Shown piece by piece: positions 9,036 through 17,776 of a stretch of 64,000 nt of DNA. The notes below the pieces were generated by a model. The model searched no databases, was not told the origin of the DNA, and worked only from the letters and a program-made list of their open reading frames with translations. Location of the stretch: NCBI GenBank assembly GCA_017524725.1, contig JAFXUZ010000067.1, positions 1 through 64,000 of the forward strand, written 5' to 3'. Made by a program: the position numbers and the translations under genes. How positions within the stretch are numbered: position 1 is the stretch's first letter; each line of letters opens with the position of its first letter. Origin of the DNA: Clostridia bacterium (GTDB taxonomy: Bacteria; Bacillota; Clostridia; Christensenellales; Aristaeellaceae).

Positions 9036-10864
9036 TTTCCGCCTCCCGTCATCCGTTCCATGCCCTCGGGGGACTGAAGATCGCATATCCTGCGGTACAT
9101 GCCGCCCCGGGCATAAAGCTGTGCGTGGGTCCCCTCCTCCACCACGCGGCCGCGGTCCATCACAATGATCCTGTCCGCGTTCATCAGCGTTGTGATCCGG
9201 TGGGATATGATGATCCGGGTGGGTCGGTTTTCGGACCGGTCCAGGGCCTCCCGGATCATGGTATCGGTGCGGGTGTCCACGGCAGAAAGGGAATCGTCCA
9301 TCAGCAGGATGGGCCGGGAGAGGACCAGGGTCTGGGCGATGGCTGCGCGCTGTTTCTGTCCGCCGGACAGCGTCACGCCCCTCTCTCCCACAAAGGTATC
9401 GTATCCTTTGGCGAATTTCATGGCGGTCTCGTCCAGCACGGCGGTCCGGGCAGCCCGACGGACCAGGTCGATGTCGTTTTTTTCAAGCCCGATGCCGATA
9501 TTCTCGCTCAGGGTGCGGCTGAACAGGAAGGGCTCCTGCATGACGATGCCGACGTTCCGGCGCACATATTCCCTGTTCAGGGCCGCAATGTCCCTGCCGC
9601 CGACGGTGATGCGTCCGCCGGCGGGATCGTACAGTCGGCACAACAGGTACATCAGGGTGCTTTTGCCCGATCCCGTGGTCCCAAGGATCCCGGTGGTCTT
9701 TCCCGCCGCCGCGGTAAAGGAGACCCCCCGGAGGACTTCCATGTCCCCGGTATATCCGAAGGTCACGCCGTCGAATACCACGTCCCCCGTGAAATCGCAT
9801 CCCGACGTGTCCCCGGACGTATCCTCCCGGGAGGAATCCAGGATATAGCGGATGCGGTCGATGGAAACGCCCGCGCGGCTCATGCCTGCGATGACCCGGC
9901 CCAGGGAGCGGACCGGCCACTCCAGCATGGCGGCGTAGCTGACGAAGGCGATGAATTTGCCGACGCTCAGGCCATCGCCGATGGCCATCGCGCCGCCGAT
10001 GAAGAGGATCAGCAGCCTCTGCAAGCCCGACAGCGCATCGCCTGTGGCCCAGAAAGCGCTGAGCAGCTTCATCAGGTGGTCCCACATGCCGGTATACTCG
10101 CCGTTGGTTTTTTCAAAACGGTCCCGTTCGTATTTTTCACGTCCAAAGGCACGGACCACCCGCACCCCGGTCAGGTTTTCCTGGGCGACCGAAGACAGTT
10201 CGCCTTCCTTGGCGTCCACCTTTTCGAAGCTTTTTTCGATCCCGCGGTGAAAAAACACGCTGAAGGCCACCACGACCGGAATGAATGCCGCGGTGATGAT
10301 CGAAAGCCGCGGGCTGACGCCGATCATGAAATACAGCGCCAGGACGATCTGCACCGCCGTGCGGATCAGGGTGACCAGCTGGTCCGAAAGGAAAGCCCGG
10401 ACCGTTTCCACGTCCGACGTGCAGCGCTGGATGATGTCGCCGGTGCGGTTGGAGGAATGCCAGTTCAGGGGCAGGCGTTCGATGTGTCCGTACAACAGGT
10501 CCCTGGTATGCTTCAGGAGGGACTCCTGGCCCCGGGCGTTCATCATCCTGAAGCCCCAGCGGCAGACGACCGACAAAAGGGCCACCGCCACGATGGCCCC
10601 GGCCACGATCCAAAGGTGCTCTTTCAGTCGGGCCGGTCCGCCGAGGGAAGCGGCCAGGCGGAGGGCAAAGTCCGGCAGGTCCGCCTCAGCGTCCCCCAGC
10701 ACCGTATCCACGGTATAGGAAATGATCCTGGGATTCACCAGGTCCAGGAGGGACATCATCCACCCCAGAAAAATACTGAAAGCAAAATAACGCCGGGAGC
10801 CTTCCAGCAGCCGCCACAAAAGGCGTCCCCGGCCTTTCCTGCCTGTTTTTTTATCCAAAGACAT
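9032..10864 (-). CDS. Heterodimeric ABC exporter, subunit lacking catalytic glutamate
   Basis: A 610-residue half-transporter with six membrane helices and a nucleotide-binding domain. Walker A is GTTGSGKST and the signature is canonical LSGGQKQR. Walker B reads LLMDDSLSAVD: Asp replaces the catalytic Glu, so this site should hydrolyse ATP poorly. This is the complement of the partner at 7194-9035 and defines an asymmetric pair with one active site. The genes overlap by four bases. Substrates of such exporters range from drugs to peptides; none can be inferred here. Confidence 0.92.
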   Translation of the reverse strand: MSLDKKTGRKGRGRLLWRLLEGSRRYFAFSIFLGWMMSLLDLVNPRIISYTVDTVLGDAEADLPDFALRLAASLGGPARLKEHLWIVAGAIVAVALLSVVCRWGFRMMNARGQESLLKHTRDLLYGHIERLPLNWHSSNRTGDIIQRCTSDVETVRAFLSDQLVTLIRTAVQIVLALYFMIGVSPRLSIITAAFIPVVVAFSVFFHRGIEKSFEKVDAKEGELSSVAQENLTGVRVVRAFGREKYERDRFEKTNGEYTGMWDHLMKLLSAFWATGDALSGLQRLLILFIGGAMAIGDGLSVGKFIAFVSYAAMLEWPVRSLGRVIAGMSRAGVSIDRIRYILDSSREDTSGDTSGCDFTGDVVFDGVTFGYTGDMEVLRGVSFTAAAGKTTGILGTTGSGKSTLMYLLCRLYDPAGGRITVGGRDIAALNREYVRRNVGIVMQEPFLFSRTLSENIGIGLEKNDIDLVRRAARTAVLDETAMKFAKGYDTFVGERGVTLSGGQKQRAAIAQTLVLSRPILLMDDSLSAVDTRTDTMIREALDRSENRPTRIIISHRITTLMNADRIIVMDRGRVVEEGTHAQLYARGGMYRRICDLQSPEGMERMTGGGK

Positions 10865-10961
10865 ATCTTTCCCCGTTCTCCGCGTTATATCCGCGCCAAA
10901 GGCGCGCTGCAGCCCGGCGGCCGAAGGACCGCCCTCAAACCATCATAATGCGCTTGCCCGG

Positions 10962-11426
10962 TCATGTCAATCCCGTACCGGCCAGTTCGTCCAGCAAGGC
11001 GCGGCAGCCCGTCTCCACGTCACGGTACGCGCTTTCAAAATCCCTGGTGTACCAGGGGTCCTCCACCTCCCGGCCGGGGAAGCCGGCGTGGTCCATCAAA
11101 AGGCTGCACCTGTCCATCGCTCTGTCCCCGAGGATACGGCGCATATCCGACAGGTTTTCCCTGTCCATGCCGATGACCATGTCATATTTTTCCCCGTCCC
11201 GGCGCGTGAGCATCCTGGCGGAGTGATGCGGACAGGGGATCCCGTGGGCAAGGAGCGTCCGTTTCATCGGGGGATAGACATCGTTCCCGATCTCCTCGCC
11301 TGTCGCCGCCGCGCTTTCGCAGACGATCTTCCTTTCCAGTCCCCGCTGCGCGATCATATGTCGCATCACCATCTCCGCCGCCGCGCTGCGGCAGATGTTG
11401 CCGTGGCATACGAAAAGTATTTTCAC
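10962..11426 (-). CDS. Low-molecular-weight protein-tyrosine phosphatase family protein
   Basis: A 154-residue protein starting at a GTG. The catalytic P-loop VCHGNICRS gives the CX5R motif (Cys7, Arg13), and the general-acid loop is VEDPWY (the Asp of EDP). These are the defining residues of the low-molecular-weight tyrosine/arginine phosphatases. The GTG at 11426 starts exactly at KILFVCHGN, and GAGGG lies 9 nt upstream; the open frame extends further upstream through AT-rich DNA that does not look coding. The gene marks the edge of the GC-rich run next to an integrase remnant. Confidence 0.9.
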   Translation of the reverse strand: MKILFVCHGNICRSAAAEMVMRHMIAQRGLERKIVCESAAATGEEIGNDVYPPMKRTLLAHGIPCPHHSARMLTRRDGEKYDMVIGMDRENLSDMRRILGDRAMDRCSLLMDHAGFPGREVEDPWYTRDFESAYRDVETGCRALLDELAGTGLT

Positions 11427-11468
11427 TCCAGAATCACCCTCATTTATGAGCAGATTTTTTATATCCGA

Positions 11469-11501
11469 AATCGTGGGAAATTGCAGCCCTGTCCCACGAT
11501 T
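11469..11501 (+). terminator. Perfect 10-bp hairpin at island edge
   Basis: The arms 11469-11478 and 11492-11501 (AATCGTGGGA and its complement) are followed on the plus strand by TGATTTTT. It lies between the integrase remnant and the phosphatase gene. It could be a terminator, or a structural relic of an integrated element. Confidence 0.5.
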
Positions 11502-11514
11502 GATTTTTAAGCCT

Positions 11515-11766
11515 TCATTCTTCATCGTCATCATCTGCCCGTTCATCCAGATCCACTTCACCCTCATCGTCATCGTCTTCGGGGGCGACCGTCTGAGACG
11601 GATCATACGTCCCGAACCCGATCCGGCCCCGCTCCTGCAGAGACTGGAAGCTCTGCACAATGTCCTCGTCTTCGATATGCGTATACACGTTCAGTGTAAA
11701 CTCAATAGATGAATGGCCCATGATCATCTGCAACGTCTTAGCTGACCCCATGGTGAAGAATTTCAA
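11515..11766 (-). pseudogene. C-terminal remnant of a tyrosine recombinase (integrase)
   Basis: About 83 residues remain. The segment LQMIMGHSSIEFTLNVYTHI matches the box II end of phage-type tyrosine integrases, including the GHSS His and the Tyr nucleophile position in VYTHI. The upstream catalytic domain (Arg box I) and the N-terminal domain are missing, and an in-frame TAG closes the frame about nine bases before the first possible start. The tail is highly acidic (Asp/Glu runs). It is best read as the stump of an excised or decayed mobile element, which fits the lower GC content of the DNA to its right. Confidence 0.75.
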
Positions 11767-11867
11767 AAGCTAAAGCAAATACGATATATAATCCTTTCAG
11801 ATCCCGGTTTGGCTTGTCAGCGATAATATCTGATTGCAGATTCTGTCAGAGGCAATATGCCTCCGGT

Positions 11868-12476
11868 TCAGTCAATATGGAAATTGACAAAAACCGCCGT
11901 GACCCGGCCGCCGTCATCCACCGTATAGCGGGAGACGGAGCCGCTGCTTCCATTATAGCGGAAGCGCCCCCGGTCTTCCACGGACTGACCGGCGAGCATT
12001 GATTGGAGGAAGCTGATCGTCGTTCCGTGGGATACCACAATGATCCGCTCCGCGGGGGACGCCATCATATCCAAATAGAAGGGCTGGACCCGATTCCACA
12101 GCTCGCGATCCGATTCCGCGTCCGGGAAATCCCGATGGTCGGGATCATAAGCCGTTCCTCTGGGCGCCGCGTACTCCCGATACCATTCCCTTGTTTTGCC
12201 GTTGCCCTGGCCAGCGTTGACCTCCCGCAGCTCTTCCCGGACAACCGGCACAATACCGAGGCTCCGGTTGATCTCCTCCGCGGTCTGCAAGGCGCGGCGC
12301 TGGGGCGACACATACATGGACCAGGTGCTGTCACAGCCCGCATTGTTCAGCCATTCGCCGATCCGGAAAGCCTGCGCCCGGCCTCTTTCGGTCAGATTCC
12401 AGTCGAGCCACGCGCCGATATGGTTGTTGATGTGGTGCTCGGATTCCGTATGCTGTACCAGAACAATGATCTTCAT
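11868..12476 (-). CDS. Histidine phosphatase superfamily protein with altered RHG motif
   Basis: A 202-residue protein of the phosphoglycerate-mutase-like (branch 1 histidine phosphatase) superfamily. The N-terminal motif reads LVQHTES, so the phosphohistidine is kept but the usual Arg before it is Gln. Other conserved parts are LTERGRAQA, the [13 protein letters not shown] block, and the second His in VVSHGTT. A GGGAGG site precedes the ATG at 12476 by 5 nt. Its start region is overlapped by the frame of the rubredoxin-domain gene. The substrate is unknown. Confidence 0.82.
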   Translation of the reverse strand: MKIIVLVQHTESEHHINNHIGAWLDWNLTERGRAQAFRIGEWLNNAGCDSTWSMYVSPQRRALQTAEEINRSLGIVPVVREELREVNAGQGNGKTREWYREYAAPRGTAYDPDHRDFPDAESDRELWNRVQPFYLDMMASPAERIIVVSHGTTISFLQSMLAGQSVEDRGRFRYNGSSGSVSRYTVDDGGRVTAVFVNFHID

Positions 12477-13023
12477 TTTGCCTCCCGCACGATTGCAAAA
12501 ACAGATCCGCGATCAATTTCTCTTTCGGCTGTTTGCAGCGGGGGCACTTCCAGTCGTCAGGCAGATCCTCAAACGCAACTCCGTCATGCTCTGCAGGATC
12601 ATAAACATATCCGCAGATAGAACAGATGTATTTCCCCGTTGCCTCATCCAGCACAAAATAGTCCTCATCAGGCCAGATTGTTTCCGGCGGATTGTCCAGA
12701 TCCATCACCCGTTTTGCTTCAAGGTTCTCATAGCCAAGCGGAGTAAATTCATTCCCATGATCATCAGTAAACTTTTTGAAATGAATTTCTGCTTTATCCG
12801 GATTGATACACTCGATCAAGCCTGCTTTCTGAATCATCTGAACAATCTTTGCCGGTTCCGTATCTTTTGAAGAAACTGTCACTGTCAAAGATGTCACTCC
12901 GAAAACTTTCCAGAATTCCGCAAAATATGGCCGATTTTCCTCCAACAATCCAGCACCCCAACAAAGATTGCGGATGATTTCTTCTTCCCATTCATCAAAA
13001 TGCTGATACTGTTTATCCGGCAA
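12331..13023 (-). CDS. Rubredoxin-domain protein with run-on C-terminus
   Basis: A 230-residue frame. Residues about 1-120 form a domain I do not recognise, rich in acidic and aromatic residues. Residues about 128-170 are a rubredoxin fold with both metal knuckles, CSICGYVYD and [10 protein letters not shown], expected to bind one iron and shuttle electrons. After about residue 175 the sequence becomes low-quality and runs for 146 bases inside the histidine phosphatase gene. Rubredoxin domains normally end soon after the second knuckle, so a lost stop or a small frameshift near 12500 is likely. Confidence 0.75.
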   Translation of the reverse strand: MPDKQYQHFDEWEEEIIRNLCWGAGLLEENRPYFAEFWKVFGVTSLTVTVSSKDTEPAKIVQMIQKAGLIECINPDKAEIHFKKFTDDHGNEFTPLGYENLEAKRVMDLDNPPETIWPDEDYFVLDEATGKYICSICGYVYDPAEHDGVAFEDLPDDWKCPRCKQPKEKLIADLFLQSCGRQNEDHCSGTAYGIRAPHQQPYRRVARLESDRKRPGAGFPDRRMAEQCGL

Positions 13024-13113
13024 TGGAAGATATTCTCAATCCTGCCAATATGCCGGATGAGGTTTGCAATCGCCTTGTTCTGCCATTCCATCCATCTTCA
13101 CAAACTGTATTCA

Positions 13114-14361
13114 TCACAATCCGATCATGCCGACCGGACAGTAATATGCGTCCCTGTTCAGCGGGAAAATACCATCCCCGGTATCAATGATCAGGCCGAT
13201 CGAAACAGGCATCCTGTATTGCTCAAGAATCCTGAAATTCTTATCCGCTTTATCACGGCCGATTCCCTTTTTCACTTCAATTGGGTAAATCGTCTGATCC
13301 CTGATATACAGAATATCCACTTCTTTCTGATCCCTGTCCCTGTAATAATACAGTGTATATTCAATTCTTTTCCCGCTGTTCCGGATGCTTTTTACGATCT
13401 CGCTGACCACATAGGTTTCAAAAAAAGCTCCGGCCATCGGCGACGCTTCCAGTATCCTTGGGTCAGACCAGCCGCAAAGATAAGTGCATAATCCGGTATC
13501 CAGGAAATACAGTTTGGGTGATTTGATAATCCGTTTGGACAGGTTGGTAGCGTAAGGGTGCAGGAGCATAATAATCCCGGATGATTCGAGAACAGAAATC
13601 CAGCTTTTTGCTGTTCGTGAATCGATTCCCACCGCGTTTCCAATTTCAGTATAGTCGAGCTGCTGCGCGGTCCGCAGCGCGGCAATCATCATAAACTTCC
13701 GGAAATCATTCAGCCTCCCGATATTAATCAGCCGGCTGACGTCCTTTTCCAGATAAGTGGAAATATAGCTTTCAAAAAACGTGTTTCTGTCCGGTTCATT
13801 GATCCAGTATTCAGGCATACCGCCTTTATAGATTTCTGTGAATACTTCAAACCTGTTTTTTGCGGCGAGTTTCCCTTTTCTGTTCATGAGGACATTGATA
13901 TCCGGGAAGAAATCATTTCCCTCAACCTGCCTTTTTTCGCTTTCCGACAGAGATGTCACTTCAATGATTGCTGTTCTTCCCGCAAGTGTTTCCGAAGCCT
14001 TTTCTTTTATTTCATGTGTATTGGAACCTGTCAGAATATACATTAATCCGGTTTTTGTTCCTGTCCTTACGCTTTCCATCTTTGCTTCATCAATCCGGAT
14101 TTTTACAGTTTCCATCAACTCCGGCACTTTCTGTATTTCATCGATCACAAGAGGCACAGCGTGCGACTGGAGAAACAGCTCAGGATCCTCCGAGGCAAGC
14201 AGACGTTCCCTGCTTTGGTCCAGTGTCACATATTCAATACCGTCAAACAACGTTCTGACCATCGTGGACTTTCCTGTCTGCCTGGCGCCGTAAAGCGTTA
14301 TGCATGCGAATTCTTCCGCTGCCTTTCTGAGTGTCGGTTCCAGTTGCCTGTGATAATACAT
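13114..14361 (-). CDS. AAA ATPase with DUF4143 domain
   Basis: A 415-residue protein of the AAA_14/DUF4143 family, common as a stand-alone accessory gene in gut Firmicutes. Walker A is GARQTGKST (about 24-32), Walker B is LVIDEIQK, and sensor 1 is YILTGSN. The C-terminal part has EVDILYIRDQTIYPIEVKKG, a PD-(D/E)xK nuclease-like pattern. A GGAGG site precedes the ATG. The DNA is AT-richer than the flanks, consistent with acquisition. Its cellular role is unproven; members have been suggested in defence or toxin-antitoxin contexts, but no partner is seen here. Confidence 0.88.
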   Translation of the reverse strand: MYYHRQLEPTLRKAAEEFACITLYGARQTGKSTMVRTLFDGIEYVTLDQSRERLLASEDPELFLQSHAVPLVIDEIQKVPELMETVKIRIDEAKMESVRTGTKTGLMYILTGSNTHEIKEKASETLAGRTAIIEVTSLSESEKRQVEGNDFFPDINVLMNRKGKLAAKNRFEVFTEIYKGGMPEYWINEPDRNTFFESYISTYLEKDVSRLINIGRLNDFRKFMMIAALRTAQQLDYTEIGNAVGIDSRTAKSWISVLESSGIIMLLHPYATNLSKRIIKSPKLYFLDTGLCTYLCGWSDPRILEASPMAGAFFETYVVSEIVKSIRNSGKRIEYTLYYYRDRDQKEVDILYIRDQTIYPIEVKKGIGRDKADKNFRILEQYRMPVSIGLIIDTGDGIFPLNRDAYYCPVGMIGL

Positions 14362-14973
14362 GGGGAATCCTCCTTACTCAATGCAACTGTATTATACAAT
14401 GATTATTCGGCAAAATCAACAATGCAATGCTATTTTTGCCGATCATTATTCCGCAAAACTGCCACATTTTCCCCTGCCTGGTCAGGATCAGTATCCGGAA
14501 TGGTCCAGGAATCATTTTCACGGCATTATTTCACCAAAGGTAGTAAAAAGGTAGTAATTTACTTTCGGGTTGCTGCGTTTTGCCGCGATAAGTGCGTTTT
14601 CGGGCGCGTCCTGCCAACCCCTTAGTCACTGTTGCCGTGGCAGATAAATAAGATCCTGATCACCCGGGATGCCTCCTTCATTTTATTCTGTCTTCACAGG
14701 ATCATTTCACATATCTGTCTCCCGGTACGGTTTTCCCGCTGAAACGGGATCGCCGCTCATCAGGGAGATGAGAAAGATCCGTCATGCCGGTCCCTTTATC
14801 ATCCATCGAGGTATGATACTATAAAACGGCCCGGAAGGCAATCGGGAAACGGACGCGGTCCTCAGGCGACAGGTGGGACCGGCAGGGCGACAACTGGGCG
14901 GGAACCGCTTGCGTTTTCACCCGGTTCCGGTAATAATACTGCCGTACCGCATCTGTGAAAAGGGGGGAGCGTT
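14362..14973. other. 612-base gap at the right edge of the AT-rich island
   Basis: The first 60 bases hold the ATPase promoter and repeated operator-like words. Around 14538-14556 is a short direct repeat of GGTAGTAA. GC content rises again after about 14640. No gene, tRNA or convincing attachment-site duplication was found. The segment before 14974 contains the ribosome site GGGGGGAG for the next gene. Confidence 0.5.
14391..14419 (-). promoter_or_regulatory. Sigma-A-type promoter for the DUF4143 ATPase gene
   Basis: On the minus strand, TTGATT (14414-14419), a 17-nt spacer and a perfect TATAAT (14391-14396) lie about 30 nt upstream of the ATPase start. The spacer and upstream DNA carry repeated ATTATTC(G/C)GCAAAA-like words (near 14402, 14431 in inverted orientation, and 14446), which may be binding sites for a regulator. 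Confidence 0.65.
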
Positions 14974-15321
14974 ATGGCACAGTACACAAATCATTTTGAA
15001 ACGGGTTTTGACAGCCTGCTGATCTACGTGGAGGATTCCGTAAAGAAGGGCAGCGTTTCCGCAAGCCTCGAGGGCGGCAGCGACTTTTCCCTCGGAAACG
15101 TCCGCTGCGCCACCAGGATCTTCGAACGCTACAGCATGATCGGCAACAACCGCCTTACCCTGAGCGTTACGCTCTTTGGGCAGGACGGAGACGTTCACCT
15201 GTCCGCTGTGGCCTCCGGCGGCAGCCAGGCGATGTTTTTCAAGATCAACACCTTCGGGGAAGAAGCGTTCCTGAACAAATTCATCGACAGCATGGAGAAT
15301 TACCAAAGCAGCCGCCGGTAA
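14974..15321 (+). CDS. Small conserved protein, function unknown
   Basis: A 115-residue soluble protein without signal peptide or membrane segment. It shows an alternating pattern of beta-strand-like stretches (VSASLEGG, RLTLSVTLFGQDG, VHLSAVASGG) followed by an amphipathic helix (FGEEAFLNKFIDSMENY), suggesting a small alpha/beta fold. I recognise it only as resembling short uncharacterised Firmicutes proteins. A GGGGGGAG ribosome site precedes the ATG. A bidirectional terminator follows at 15402. It is one of few plus-strand genes in this part of the window. Confidence 0.7.
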   Translation: MAQYTNHFETGFDSLLIYVEDSVKKGSVSASLEGGSDFSLGNVRCATRIFERYSMIGNNRLTLSVTLFGQDGDVHLSAVASGGSQAMFFKINTFGEEAFLNKFIDSMENYQSSRR

Positions 15322-15401
15322 ACCGGGCATCTGCCCGCCGCCCTTAACAGGCCCTTAAAAAGCGAGCCGGTCAGGGCGGTGAACGCCTGCATATGAAAAA
15401 A

Positions 15402-15445
15402 CCCGCTTTCCTGTCGGTATCCCGATAAGAAAGCGGGAATTCTTT
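15402..15445. terminator. Bidirectional terminator between convergent genes
   Basis: The 9-bp arms CCCGCTTTC (15402-15410) and GAAAGCGGG (15429-15437) are followed by a T-rich run on the plus strand and by TTTTTT on the minus strand. It serves the gene ending at 15321 and the minus-strand kinase gene ending at 15449. Confidence 0.85.
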
Positions 15446-15448
15446 TTT

Positions 15449-15979
15449 TCACGATCCGGCTGTATCGGCGTCAGGCAGAGCAGTGATGTATTCCATAATG
15501 ATCCTTGCGGTCTCTTCCTCGCTTTGCGCTTCGTTGTCGATAAACAGCTGATACTTGCCCCGGTTTCTTCCGATCCATCGGTTATATTCAATGTGCGGCC
15601 GGATCGCTTCGTCCGAGGTGAATCCCCTCTCCTTCGGCCTGGCGCGCAGACGCCGTTCGATTACCGCGTCCGGCGCCCACAGGGCGATAAAGTACGTGGC
15701 CTTCAGTTCGTCCGGCACCGTCGTTTTTGTCATGTAATCCTGCGGTACCATACAGGTAACAAAGACAAGATCCCTTCCGCCGGCCATCCGGAAGGCTTCC
15801 TTCAGGGTGTCTGCGCCATACCTGGTCTCGCGGTCCGTCCCGGCGTAATCCCACCAGTTCAGTCCGGTCTCATCCGAATCAACACACGCGTACCGCTTAG
15901 GATCGAGCATTTCCGCCAGGGTATCCTTCATGGTGGATTTTCCCGCCCCGCAGGTACCGGTGATCATATACAGCCTCAT
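15449..15979 (-). CDS. P-loop kinase-like nucleotide-binding protein
   Basis: A 176-residue AAA/kinase-fold protein. Walker A is GTCGAGKST near the N-terminus (MITGTCGAGKST). A later WAPDAVIERRLRARPKERGF region resembles the LID and arginine-rich segment of nucleoside or shikimate-type kinases. The phosphoacceptor is unknown. The ATG at 15979 with GGTGAG 7 nt upstream was chosen; a GTG at 15991 would add four residues. The upstream CD3324/ParB-like gene ends a few bases away, so the two are probably co-transcribed. Confidence 0.75.
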   Translation of the reverse strand: MRLYMITGTCGAGKSTMKDTLAEMLDPKRYACVDSDETGLNWWDYAGTDRETRYGADTLKEAFRMAGGRDLVFVTCMVPQDYMTKTTVPDELKATYFIALWAPDAVIERRLRARPKERGFTSDEAIRPHIEYNRWIGRNRGKYQLFIDNEAQSEEETARIIMEYITALPDADTAGS

Positions 15980-15995
15980 ATTATCTCTCACCGCC

Positions 15996-16742
15996 TTATC
16001 TTCGGATGACCCTCAGGTCTTTGACATAATCGCCGTATTTCTCCATGAAGTCATCCAGTTCTTCCTTCTCCGTGATCCAGACGATCACCCAGGCTTTTTC
16101 GATCCCCAGGTTCTCAAATGCCTTATGGCGATGGTTCCCGTCGTTCAGTTCAAATTCCCCGTCCGCATAATGGATGATAAGGGGCGGCAGGTCGTCGTCT
16201 TCCGGAATGATCTTCTCCAGTTCCCTGACGCGGTGCTCCCACCAGTCCCTGTCGATCCGGTATTTCATCTCTGCCTCCGGCCCCGCACATCGTTTGAAGA
16301 AACTGACAGGAAACAGCGCCGGACCGATATAGTACCTGTCAAACAGTTTCAGGCCGTCAGAGAAAGGGATGTTCCGTCCTTCCTCATTCAGATACAAATG
16401 GATCCAGGCATCCAGTTTTCCCGCTTCGGCGTACGCTTTTGCGGCGGACAGTGATGCGCTGTATTTCAGCATCGCGGTCTCCCTCCTGTTGTACACGATC
16501 CGTTTAATGGAATCGTAGGAGAGCGCATATTTGTCCATCAGCTCCTCGATCGTCGCTCCGGCGGCAAAACCCGCGCGGATCTCCCCGTTTCTTTCCAGGA
16601 TATAGCGCTGGTATCCGGATGTTTCACCCCAGGCTTTCCGCTCGTCCCCGGCGGGAATATAGATGGTCTCACCGGCTACATACCGCTGGATCTGTCTCAG
16701 AAGTCCCTCCGGGAAAATATCCTGCGCGTTTCGGTATCCCAT
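15996..16742 (-). CDS. CD3324-like HTH plus ParB-like domain protein
   Basis: A 248-residue protein that appears to be a fusion. Residues 1-85 match the CD3324/Mor-activator-like family (MGYRNAQDIFPEGLLRQIQ, then a helix-turn-helix around ATIEELMDKYALSYDSIKRI). The C-terminal half holds a ParB-nuclease-like motif, ELNDGNHRHKAFENLG (about 200-215), often used to bind nucleotide or DNA. It is probably a regulator or nucleotide-dependent switch. The ATG at 16742 is 8 nt after AGGAGG; the GTG two codons upstream lacks proper spacing. Confidence 0.75.
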   Translation of the reverse strand: MGYRNAQDIFPEGLLRQIQRYVAGETIYIPAGDERKAWGETSGYQRYILERNGEIRAGFAAGATIEELMDKYALSYDSIKRIVYNRRETAMLKYSASLSAAKAYAEAGKLDAWIHLYLNEEGRNIPFSDGLKLFDRYYIGPALFPVSFFKRCAGPEAEMKYRIDRDWWEHRVRELEKIIPEDDDLPPLIIHYADGEFELNDGNHRHKAFENLGIEKAWVIVWITEKEELDDFMEKYGDYVKDLRVIRR

Positions 16743-16839
16743 GGACACACCCTCCTTTCGGAAGGATCATATGATATTTCCGGCCGTAAAGATATATCAT
16801 GATCTTCTGTAATCGTTCATGGCACATTCAGGTCATCCA

Positions 16840-17535
16840 TTACCGGATCAGCTCCCGCAGGTCATGGATCTTCAGATAATCCGTCTCCGCATCCGTCCCC
16901 GGCTCGGCCGCGATCAGGATCGGCAGGATGCCAAGTTCCGCCGCCCCCTGCAGGTTGCACACGCTGTCGTCGATGAATACCGTTTCCTCCGGGGACACGC
17001 CGCTTTTCTCCAGTGCGTCCAGGTACATCCTCCTGTCCGGTTTGAACACGCCCAAATAGCAGCTGAAGGTGCAGAAGGACAGGTATCCGGAAACGCCGAT
17101 ATACTCCAGCTGTTTCTCGATGCTCGGCCAGGTATCGGAAATGACGCCGAGCCGGTGCGTCCGGTAAAGTGTCGCCAGCACCTGCCTGATCCCCGGATAA
17201 GGGACGTAGTTATTCATGCCGCACGCCCGGTCCCGGGCGATCTGTTCGCATTCCGTTTCCGTCAGTCCGAGCCGAAGCCGATCGGAAAGAATGGAATAAT
17301 ACCGGCAAAACTGCCGTATTTCCTCGTCCACCGTTTTTACCAGATGGTTCTCCATAAGAAAGCGGAGACCGGCTTCCGACGCTTTCCGGATCTCTGTTTC
17401 AGCGTGCTGTTTCAGCTGTGCGCCTGCCAGTTCAAGAAATTTCCCGGTCAGCATCCAGTCGCCCGAAGCCGGCTTATCCAGAGTATATCCCACATCAAAA
17501 AAGATCACTTTCTTATCCCGCAGTTCTCCGATCAT
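16840..17535 (-). CDS. HAD-superfamily hydrolase
   Basis: A 231-residue HAD phosphatase-like enzyme. Motif I is FFDVGYTLD, with the nucleophile Asp but Gly at the usual second Asp, as in many FDVGxTL members. Motif II lies around GVISDTW, motif III around GVFKPDRRMY, and motif IV is TVFIDDSVCNLQGA. The cap is helical (subclass I). The likely substrate is a small phosphate ester, not identifiable. It is transcribed alone on the minus strand, with a 500-base gap upstream. Confidence 0.88.
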   Translation of the reverse strand: MIGELRDKKVIFFDVGYTLDKPASGDWMLTGKFLELAGAQLKQHAETEIRKASEAGLRFLMENHLVKTVDEEIRQFCRYYSILSDRLRLGLTETECEQIARDRACGMNNYVPYPGIRQVLATLYRTHRLGVISDTWPSIEKQLEYIGVSGYLSFCTFSCYLGVFKPDRRMYLDALEKSGVSPEETVFIDDSVCNLQGAAELGILPILIAAEPGTDAETDYLKIHDLRELIR

Positions 17536-17776
17536 CCCATCCTGCTCCTTTGAAACCCGTCAGCGTTCATAAACCGGGGCAAACCGCTTTTCCCCTGCCG
17601 CATTCGGCGCGTTCTCCCCGCGGGCGCTTCCTGTCCGATAAGCGCCCGCCCACCTGAAAATATACCATGGAACTACATGTTCGGCAAATAAAAACCCTCA
17701 GGTGATGGGATTTTATCCGTTCATCCCGGCTGAAAACGTCGTTTTATGGGACATAAACGCATATTTGGCGAAGCGC
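17536..17776. other. Gene-free spacer upstream of the small RNA candidate
   Basis: About 240 bases between the HAD gene and the promoter at 17777. Only the HAD ribosome site (AAAGGAG) was found; there is no credible open frame and no strong hairpin. Confidence 0.4.

Noticed and set aside
14362..14973. Integrase attachment-site pair or tRNA at the right edge of the island
   Set aside because: No tRNA-like fold and no repeat matching the left edge was found by eye.
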